This document shows, piece by piece, positions 57,869 to 64,000 of a stretch of 64,000 nucleotides of DNA; position 1 is the first letter of the stretch, and every line of letters starts with the position of its first letter. The translations under genes and the position numbers were made by a program. Below the pieces are notes generated by a model. It made no database searches. It had not been told where the DNA came from and was given only the letters and a program-made list of their open reading frames with translations. Source of the stretch: Streptomyces aureoverticillatus (GTDB taxonomy: Bacteria > Actinomycetota > Actinomycetes > Streptomycetales > Streptomycetaceae); the NCBI RefSeq assembly GCF_014649395.1, contig NZ_BMSY01000009.1, positions 343,264 through 407,263 of the forward strand, read 5' to 3'.

Positions 57869-60346
57869 ATGCCCACTCCCTGGCCCCGCCGCGCCTTCCT
57901 CCTGACCACCGGCACCTCGGCGTTCGCACTCGCCGCTCCCGGCACCCTCCCCGCCGCCGCGCACAACACCGCCGGGCCACGCGACACCGCCGCATCGGCC
58001 CCGGCCGCCGACGCGTACGCCGCGCTGCGCGCGAAGTGGCGCCCCCTCGTCCTGGGCGAGGGCTTCAGCCCGACCGCCGAGCCGTTCAAGAGCCGGCTCG
58101 CCGAACTCGGCAGCACGGCAGGGCAGTTCAGGTCGGCCATGGCCCCGGCGGCCGGTTCGCTGTGGCCCGACGCCTCCTACGCGGACCCGGAGCCGGACAC
58201 CGACCAGGAGTCGTACGGCTACTCCGCGAACATCGTCACCAGCTACACCCGGCTCGCCACCATGGCCCATGCCTACAGCCAGCAGGGCACCGGCCTCACC
58301 GGCGACGCCGCACTCAAGACCGCCGTCCTGACCGGGCTCGACCACCTCCACGCGCAGGTCTACAACGAGCGGCAGGCGCGCTTCGGCAACTGGTGGAGCT
58401 GGCAGATCGGCGCCCCGCAGGCGCTGCTCGACATCTGTGTGCTGATGTACGACGCGCTGTCCGCCGACCGGATCTCCCGCTACTGCGCGGCCGTCGACCA
58501 CTTCGTGCCGGACTCGGCGGTCGACCGGTACACCGGCACCAGCACCGGCGCCAACCGCGTCGACCTGTGCCGGGTGCTCGCGCTGCGCGGCGTCGTCGGC
58601 GCGAACGCGGCGAAGATCGCGCTGGCCCGGGACGCCCTGTCGCCCGTCTTCCCCTACGTGACCAGCGGCGACGGCCTCTACCCGGACGGCTCGTTCATCC
58701 AGCACACCACCGTGCCGTACACCGGCTCCTACGGGTCGGTGCTGCTCGGCGGGCTCGGCCTGCTGTTCGCGCTGCTCGACGGGTCGCAGTGGGAGGTGAC
58801 GGACGGCGGCAAGCAGATCATCTTCGACGCCGTCGAAAAGGCCTGGGCGCCCTTCCTCTACAACGGCCTGATCATGGACTGTGTCGCCGGGCGCGCCATC
58901 AGCCGAGGTGTCGCCGCCTCCGACGCCAAGAGGATCCAGGCCGACGACCATCTGCGCGGCCACCCGATCCTGGCCTCGCTCGCGCTGCTCGGCCAGGGCG
59001 CGTCGGCGGCCGAGAACACCCGCTGGCGCGGTCTGGTGAAGGGCTGGATGCGCCGCGACTACTACAGCCCGCCCCTGAAGGACCCCCAGCTCGGCCTCGC
59101 GCACCTGGCCCGGCTCAAGGCCATCGAGGACGACGCCGCCGTCACGCCCGTTCCCGAGCCGACCGGCCACCGCCTGTTCACCAACATGGCGCGCGCCACG
59201 CACCGCCGCCCCGGCTGGGCCGCGTCGATCAGCATGGCCGACTCCCGCATCACGTACTACGAGACCGGCAACGGCGAGAACCTGCGCGGCTGGCACACCG
59301 GCTCGGGCCTGCTCGCCTGGTGGGGCGACAGCTACGCCAACGGGCAGTACAGCGACGCCTTCTGGCCCACCGTCGACCCCTACCGGCTGCCCGGCATCAC
59401 CGCGTCGCGCAAGGTCCTCGCGGACGGTGCGGGCGGCGACTGGGGCGCGGCGCGGCCGGACGTGAGCTGGGTGGGCGGGGCGACCGACGGTCAACGGGCC
59501 GTGCTCGGGCAGCACTTGAAGGGGTTGCAGAGCACGCTGTCGGCGCGCAAGGCGTGGTTCTGCCTGGACGACACGATCGTGTGCCTGGGCGCGGGCATCA
59601 CCTGCGCGGACGGGACGGCCGTGGAGACGACCGTCGAGAACCGCAACCTCGGCCCGGACGGACGCGCCCCGTTCCAGGCCGACGGCGTCACCAAGCCCAC
59701 CACCACGCCCTGGTCGCAGCGGCTCACCGGCGCCAAATGGGCGCACATCGGCGGCCACGGCGGCTATGTCTTCCCCGGCGGCGCGACCGTCGAGGCGCGC
59801 CGCGAGCAGCGCACCGGGAAGTGGAGCGACATCAACAGGGGCGGCGCGACGACCCCGCTGACCCGCACCTATCTCACGCTGTACGTGAACCACGGCACCG
59901 ATCCCACGGACGCCACGTACGCGTATCTGCTGCTGCCCGGCGCGAGCGCGGCCCGCACCGCCGAACGCGCGGCGGCCACCGGGTGGCTGCGGATCCTCGC
60001 CAACTCCGGTACGCGGCAAGGCGTCCACGTGCCCTCGCTCGGCTTCACCGGCGTGACCTTCTGGGCGGCCGGCACGGCCGGCACGGCCGGCGCGCTCACC
60101 GCGGGCGCCGCCTGCGCCGTCCTGATCAGTGAGCGGCCCGACGGAACGGCGGTGGTGTGCGTCAGCGACCCCACCCGCGTGGCACGCCCCGGTCTCACCG
60201 TCACCTGGAACCGGCCGGTCGCCGCGGTCACCGCCAAGCCCGCCACCGTCACGTCGGCCACGACGGGCGCGTCCCTGAAACTCACGTTCGGCGATCTCGG
60301 GCCCACGAGAGGGGCGACCCAAAGAGTTGTTGTGCGGCTCGCGTGA
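57869..60346 (+). CDS. Secreted PL8 polysaccharide lyase (hyaluronate/chondroitin/xanthan lyase type)
   Basis: 825 residues with a twin-arginine signal WPRRAFLLTTG at the very N-terminus. The alpha/alpha-toroid domain (about 45-380) contains FGNWWSWQIGAPQALLDI (catalytic-site Trp/Asn region), NRVDLCRVLALRG and DGLYPDGSFIQHTTVPYTGSYGSVLLGG (catalytic His and Tyr), followed by beta-sandwich domains with MARATHRRPGWAASISMADSRITYYETGNGENLRGWHTG. PL8 enzymes cleave uronic-acid polysaccharides by beta-elimination; which polymer cannot be told. A 16-bp direct repeat spans its stop codon. It is a single gene, possibly under a LacI-family repressor. Confidence 0.9.
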   Translation: MPTPWPRRAFLLTTGTSAFALAAPGTLPAAAHNTAGPRDTAASAPAADAYAALRAKWRPLVLGEGFSPTAEPFKSRLAELGSTAGQFRSAMAPAAGSLWPDASYADPEPDTDQESYGYSANIVTSYTRLATMAHAYSQQGTGLTGDAALKTAVLTGLDHLHAQVYNERQARFGNWWSWQIGAPQALLDICVLMYDALSADRISRYCAAVDHFVPDSAVDRYTGTSTGANRVDLCRVLALRGVVGANAAKIALARDALSPVFPYVTSGDGLYPDGSFIQHTTVPYTGSYGSVLLGGLGLLFALLDGSQWEVTDGGKQIIFDAVEKAWAPFLYNGLIMDCVAGRAISRGVAASDAKRIQADDHLRGHPILASLALLGQGASAAENTRWRGLVKGWMRRDYYSPPLKDPQLGLAHLARLKAIEDDAAVTPVPEPTGHRLFTNMARATHRRPGWAASISMADSRITYYETGNGENLRGWHTGSGLLAWWGDSYANGQYSDAFWPTVDPYRLPGITASRKVLADGAGGDWGAARPDVSWVGGATDGQRAVLGQHLKGLQSTLSARKAWFCLDDTIVCLGAGITCADGTAVETTVENRNLGPDGRAPFQADGVTKPTTTPWSQRLTGAKWAHIGGHGGYVFPGGATVEARREQRTGKWSDINRGGATTPLTRTYLTLYVNHGTDPTDATYAYLLLPGASAARTAERAAATGWLRILANSGTRQGVHVPSLGFTGVTFWAAGTAGTAGALTAGAACAVLISERPDGTAVVCVSDPTRVARPGLTVTWNRPVAAVTAKPATVTSATTGASLKLTFGDLGPTRGATQRVVVRLA

Positions 60347-60376
60347 ACACCCTGCGACACGCGTGAACACCCTGCG
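60341..60376. repeat. 16-bp direct repeat spanning the PL8 stop codon
   Basis: GCGTGAACACCCTGCG at 60341-60356 and 60361-60376, 20-bp period. The first copy contains the PL8 TGA. Confidence 0.9.
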
Positions 60377-60419
60377 GCCCGGCCGTTCCTGGCCCGCCCG
60401 CGCCGCTATGGTGCCGCCC

Positions 60420-60992
60420 ATGTCGACCTCGCGCGTCCTCACCTGGCAGGTCACGGAGAGCACCGGATACGAGACGGCCTGGGCCGAGCTCGACGGCGGC
60501 GCGCTGCGGGCGCACGGCCGCGCCGTCGGCACGGTCCCCGATCCCTATTGGATCTCGTACACCCTCGAAACGGGCGACGACTTCGTGACGCGCGCGCTGC
60601 GCGTCACCGCCGAAGACGCGGGCGGCGTACGGGAGTTGGAGCTGGTGCGCGACGGCTCGGGGCAGTGGAGCGCGGACGGCGCGGCGCTGCCCGGGCTCGA
60701 CGGGGCGCTGGACTGCGATCTGGGGCTGTGCCCGCTGACCAACACGATGCCGGTGCTGCGGCACGGGCTTCACCGGTCCGCCGCGCACGGCGAACGGCGG
60801 TTCCTGATGGCCTGGGTGTCGGTGCCGGATCTGACGGTGCACGCCTCGCGTCAGCGGTACGCGCCCCTCCCGCGCACCGTGCACGGTGCGCGGGTCCGCT
60901 TCACGTCCGGCGACTTCCAGCGGGACGTGACGTTCGACGGGGACGGCTTCGTCGTGGACTATCCGGGGCTGGCGCACCGCCTGGCGCGCTGA
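60420..60992 (+). CDS. Putative glycolipid-binding (DUF1089-like) protein
   Basis: 190 residues from ATG 60420. It matches the small PF06475-type glycolipid-binding family: TAWAELDGGALRAHGRAVGTVPDPYWISYTLE, GQWSADGAALPGLDGALDCDLGLCPLTNTMPVLRHGL and MAWVSVPDLTVHASRQRYAPL. There is no signal peptide or membrane segment. Function in cells is unknown. It lies 73 bp after PL8 on the same strand, so the two may be cotranscribed. Confidence 0.85.
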   Translation: MSTSRVLTWQVTESTGYETAWAELDGGALRAHGRAVGTVPDPYWISYTLETGDDFVTRALRVTAEDAGGVRELELVRDGSGQWSADGAALPGLDGALDCDLGLCPLTNTMPVLRHGLHRSAAHGERRFLMAWVSVPDLTVHASRQRYAPLPRTVHGARVRFTSGDFQRDVTFDGDGFVVDYPGLAHRLAR

Positions 60993-61043
60993 GGGGCCAC
61001 ACGGCCGGGCTGTGTTCGGCCGACCGGGTGAGACGCGCGCGGA

Positions 61044-61922
61044 CTACTTCACCGCCGGACGGCGAGGTGTGCCGTCGCCGTCGGTGCCGTTCTCGCCGTC
61101 GGTGCCGTGCGGGTGCGCGGGGGCGGACTTGCGGCGCAGGGTGCCCGGTGCCGGGTGGGCGCCGCGGAACCGCAGCCGCCGGGCCGCGCCCGCGCTCCGT
61201 CCCTTCGCCGTCGCCGGGCCGTCCCCGACCGGGGGCGCGCCGCGCCACCTGCGCCGCAGCGCGCCGGCGAGACGCGAACGGGGCTGCCAGTCGAGGCCGC
61301 TGGGCAGCCCCCAGCCGCGCTTGTACGCGGTGAGCCGCAGGACGAGCGCCACGGCGACGCCGAGCACGATGCCGAGGGTGGGCTGCTCGGCGTAGCTGCA
61401 CACGACGGTGATCGCGGCGGCGACCACCGCCACGGAGGCGTACAGCGCGTTCCCGCCGAGGACCGCGGGAACGCGGCGCAGCATCATGTCGCGCAGCGCC
61501 CCGCCGCCGACGGCCGTGATGGTGCCGAGCAGCAGCGCGGGCAGCCAGCCGAGCCCCGCCGCGAGGGTCTTCTGCGCCCCGGCGACCGCCCAGAAGCCGA
61601 TGACCGCGGCGTCCAGGGCGGTGAAGAGCCGGTCCCAGGCGTCCTGGCTGATGCTGATCACGAAGGCGATGAGCGCGCCGGCGAGCGCGGTCGGCAGATA
61701 GAAGACGTCGGTCAGCGCCACCGGCGTCCCGTGCTGGAGCAGGGTGTCGCGGATGAGCCCGCCGCCGAGCCCGGACACCACGCCGACCGCGACGAAGCCG
61801 AACAGGTCGAGGCGTTCGGTGCGCGCGATGGCGCCGCCCTGCAGCGCGGCGGCGAACACCCCGGCGAGGTCGAGCCCGCGCGTGGCCAGGGCCACCCCGT
61901 GCGGCGTCAGCAGCTCGGCCAT
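61044..61922 (-). CDS. UPF0126/TRIC-type membrane protein
   Basis: 292 residues from ATG 61922 (GGGAGG 9 nt upstream). Two tandem UPF0126 repeats of three helices each: GLDLAGVFAAALQGGAIARTERLDLFGFVAVGVVSGLGGGLIRDTLL and ALDAAVIGFWAVAGAQKTLAAGLGWLPALLLGTITAVGGGALRDMML. The GGGLIRD/GGGALRD motifs match prokaryotic TRIC-like potassium-permeable channels. The Arg/Gly-rich, low-complexity tail (about 215-292) is cytosolic and atypically long. An extended start at GTG 62018 would add four TY-x4 hexapeptide repeats. It lies 126 bp downstream of kdpD, consistent with a potassium theme. Confidence 0.87.
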   Translation of the reverse strand: MAELLTPHGVALATRGLDLAGVFAAALQGGAIARTERLDLFGFVAVGVVSGLGGGLIRDTLLQHGTPVALTDVFYLPTALAGALIAFVISISQDAWDRLFTALDAAVIGFWAVAGAQKTLAAGLGWLPALLLGTITAVGGGALRDMMLRRVPAVLGGNALYASVAVVAAAITVVCSYAEQPTLGIVLGVAVALVLRLTAYKRGWGLPSGLDWQPRSRLAGALRRRWRGAPPVGDGPATAKGRSAGAARRLRFRGAHPAPGTLRRKSAPAHPHGTDGENGTDGDGTPRRPAVK

Positions 61923-61954
61923 CACCGCCCGCCTCCCGGCTCGGTTCCGCACCT

Positions 61955-62015
61955 CGTACGTCGCCTGCGCTTCGTACGTGTTCTGCGTTCCGTACGTCTC
62001 TACGTTTTCGTACGT
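61955..62015. repeat. Four CGTACGT motifs at exact 18-bp spacing
   Basis: CGTACGT at 61955, 61973, 61991 and 62009. On the minus strand the array is in frame with the UPF0126 gene and would read TYENVE-TYGTQN-TYEAQA-TYEVRN. It lies in the kdpD/UPF0126 intergenic gap and could be a binding-site array or coding hexapeptide repeats. Confidence 0.85.
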
Positions 62016-62047
62016 CACCGGACGGCGGGCGGCGACCCGAGGCGGGC

Positions 62048-64000
62048 TCAGGTGGTGGCGGCCGCCGACAGGTCGGGGCTGGTCTGCGGGCGGCCGGGGA
62101 CCAGGCGCAGCGCGAGGACCATGGTGAGGCCGCCGCCGGGGGTGTCCTCGGCGGCGAGGGTGCCGCCCATCGCCTCGGTGAAGCCGCGGGCCACCGCGAG
62201 GCCGAGGCCGACACCGGCGCCGCGCGGGGCGTCGCCGTAGCGCTGGAACGGCTCGAAGATGCGGTCCTTGGCCTCGTCGGGCACGCCGGGGCCACGGTCC
62301 ACGACGCGAAGCTGCACCTGGTCGGCGGTGGTGCTGGCGGCGACGAGGACGGGCTTGCCGTCGGGGCTGTACTTGAGGGCGTTCTCTATGACGTTGGCGA
62401 CGGCACGCTCCAGGAGCCCCTTGTCGGCGGCGACCATCGGCAGTTCCTCGGGGATGTCGAGGACGACGTTGCCGGCGGGCGCGGCCATGCCTTCGAGGGC
62501 GAGCGGGACGACCTCGTCGAGGTCGATCTCGCGGACCATCGGCGTCACGGTGTCGGTCTGGAGGCGTGACATGTCCAGGAGGTTGCCCACGAGGTGGTCG
62601 AGGCGGTCGGCGCCGGCCTCGATGGCGGCGAGGAGTTCCGCCTGGTCCTCTGCGGACCACTCGATGTCGTCCGAGCGGAGGCTGGAGACGGAGGCTTTGA
62701 TGCCGGCGAGCGGGGTGCGCAGGTCGTGGCTGACGGCGGCGAGCAGGGCGGTGCGGATGCGGTTGCCCTCGGCGAGCGCCCGGGCCTGGTCGGCCTCGGA
62801 CTGCAGGCGCTGGCGGTCCAGGACCACGGCGGCCTGCGCGGCGAACGCGCCGAGCACGCGGCGGTCCTCGGCGGGCAGCACCCGGCCGGTGAGCGCGAGG
62901 GCCATGTAGTCGCCGACCGGCATGTCGACGTCGGCGTCCTCGGGGCGGCCGGCGTGCGGGCGGGTGCCGACGCTCGCCGCGCAGGCCCACGGGGAGATGT
63001 CGCTCTCGCGCTCCAGCAGCGCGACGGCTTCCATGCCGAAGGTCTCGCGCACGGTCTCCAGGAGGGACTCCAGGCTGTTCTCGCCGCGCAGCACGCTGCC
63101 CGCGAGGTGCGAGAGGATCTCGGACTCGGCGCGCAGCCGTGCCGCCTGATGGGTGCGGCGGGCCGCCAGGTCCACGACCGACGCCACCGACACGGCCACC
63201 ACGACGAAGATCACCAGAGCGACGATGTTCTTCGGGTTGGAGATCAGGACGTGGTGGAGGGGTGGGGTGAAGTAGTAGTTCAGGAGCAGCGAGCCGAACA
63301 GCGCCGACGCGAGGGCCGGCAGCAGGCCGCCGAGCAGGGCCGCCGCCACGGTCAGCGTCAGGAACAGCAGCATGTCGTTGGCGAGGCCGAGGTTCGGCGC
63401 GACGCCACGCAGCAGCAGGGCGAGCAGTATCGGCCCGCAGATGCCGACCAGCCAGCCCCAGATGAGCCGGTCGCGGCCGAGCCGGGTCGCGCGCGGCGCG
63501 GGCGACAGGCTGCGCCCCTTGCCCGCCTCGTCGTGCGTGACCAGGTGGACGTCGAGGTCGGGCCCGGACTCGCGGGCGACGGTGGCGCTGACGCCCGGCC
63601 CGAAGACGTACTGCCAGGACTTGCGCCGGGAGACGCCGAGGACGATCTGGGTGGCGTTGACGCCTCGCGCGAACTCCAGCAGCGCGGCGGTGACGTCCTC
63701 CCCTATCACCTGGTGGAAGGAGCCGCCGAGGTCCTCCACGAGGGTGCGCTGGACGGCCAGCTCCTTGGGCGAGGCCGCGGTGAGCCCGTCGCTGCGGGCG
63801 ATGTAGACGGCGAGGACCTCGCCGCCCGCGCCCTTCTCGGCGAGCCGGGCGGCCCGGCGCAGCAGGGTGCGGCCCTCGGGTCCGCCGGTGAGGCCGACGA
63901 CGATGCGCTCACGGGCCTGCCAGGTGGAGCGGATGTCGTGCTCGCCCCGGTACTGCTGGAGGTATTCGTCGACCCGGTCGGCCACCCACAGCAGCGCCAG
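62048..64000 (-). CDS. kdpD: KdpD osmosensitive potassium sensor kinase (N-terminus outside window)
   Basis: The 650 C-terminal residues of KdpD; the frame is open past 64000 (LALLWVADRVDEYLQQY), so the N-terminal Kdp/Walker domain is missing from view. Visible parts are a USP-like domain (RIVVGLTGGPEGRTLLRRAARLA, VLGVSRRKSWQYVF), four transmembrane helices (about 63180-63480), a GAF-like domain and the kinase core: H-box AVSHDLRTPLAGI, N-box ENALKYSPDG, G1 DRGPGVP and G2 GVGLGLAVARGF. It senses K+ or turgor and phosphorylates KdpE, whose gene is not in view. Confidence 0.95.
   Translation of the reverse strand: MALLWVADRVDEYLQQYRGEHDIRSTWQARERIVVGLTGGPEGRTLLRRAARLAEKGAGGEVLAVYIARSDGLTAASPKELAVQRTLVEDLGGSFHQVIGEDVTAALLEFARGVNATQIVLGVSRRKSWQYVFGPGVSATVARESGPDLDVHLVTHDEAGKGRSLSPAPRATRLGRDRLIWGWLVGICGPILLALLLRGVAPNLGLANDMLLFLTLTVAAALLGGLLPALASALFGSLLLNYYFTPPLHHVLISNPKNIVALVIFVVVAVSVASVVDLAARRTHQAARLRAESEILSHLAGSVLRGENSLESLLETVRETFGMEAVALLERESDISPWACAASVGTRPHAGRPEDADVDMPVGDYMALALTGRVLPAEDRRVLGAFAAQAAVVLDRQRLQSEADQARALAEGNRIRTALLAAVSHDLRTPLAGIKASVSSLRSDDIEWSAEDQAELLAAIEAGADRLDHLVGNLLDMSRLQTDTVTPMVREIDLDEVVPLALEGMAAPAGNVVLDIPEELPMVAADKGLLERAVANVIENALKYSPDGKPVLVAASTTADQVQLRVVDRGPGVPDEAKDRIFEPFQRYGDAPRGAGVGLGLAVARGFTEAMGGTLAAEDTPGGGLTMVLALRLVPGRPQTSPDLSAAATT

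Overview
The window is very GC-rich, densely packed, high-GC actinobacterial DNA, almost certainly from a Streptomyces chromosome. The evidence is the gene content (SigE-family ECF sigma factor, CebR-type operator, sugar importers without their own ATPase, DUF4232 lipoprotein), frequent GTG starts, 4-bp ATGA/GTGA overlaps, and two copies of a GGGGCGCGGGG-type intergenic repeat familiar from Streptomyces genomes. No rRNA, tRNA, CRISPR array, IS element or phage gene was seen.

Layout. 1-663 is the 3' end of an enoyl-CoA hydratase gene. 676-40 kb is a polysaccharide-utilisation region in modules: (a) secreted GH51 arabinofuranosidase (676-3261); (b) an MFS exporter and its divergent ArsR-type regulator around a perfect 13-bp-arm palindrome; (c) PL3 pectate lyase; (d) a minus-strand cluster GH3 -> GH31 alpha-xylosidase -> ECF sigma factor -> single-pass membrane protein, facing a plus-strand sugar ABC importer (13881-17535) and a LacI repressor, with three near-identical TCGAAGCGCTTCGA operators; (e) a cellulase/xyloglucanase divergon, GH5-GH6 against GH48-GH74, with a CebR-type TGGGAGCGCTCCCA box; (f) PL11 rhamnogalacturonan lyase; (g) a starch/maltodextrin block: pullulanase, alpha-amylase and malE-malF-malG-aglA-lacI, with a second LacI (MalR) divergent from malE.

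Taken together, (d) and (e) read as a xyloglucan pathway: secreted GH74 and cellulases cut the polymer, the ABC importer brings in oligosaccharides, and GH31 (YicI-like) and GH3 dismantle them inside the cell. The sigma factor lies at the end of that gene cluster beside a membrane protein with a proline-rich stalk and an extracellular beta-sandwich-like domain, suggesting polysaccharide sensing.

40-64 kb is more mixed: an SmtB/ArsR regulator whose start codon lies inside a TTGCRTGGAYRYGCAA palindrome that recurs twice upstream of mgtC at 46.5 kb; a lipoprotein/membrane-protein pair; an orphan nitrate/taurine-type ABC transporter with an 11-copy 9-bp tandem repeat in its intergenic spacer; a MarR/LigB-dioxygenase divergon around a perfect 20-bp palindrome; a GNAT acetyltransferase gene broken by an in-frame amber codon; VanX-like dipeptidase, 2-hydroxyacid dehydrogenase, DJ-1/PfpI and GlxA-type proteins, two methyltransferases, a slipin, a PL8 polysaccharide lyase, a glycolipid-binding-like protein, a UPF0126 membrane protein, and the 3' part of kdpD running off the right edge.

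Neither sugar importer has an ATPase gene nearby, as expected if both share a distant MsiK-type ATPase.
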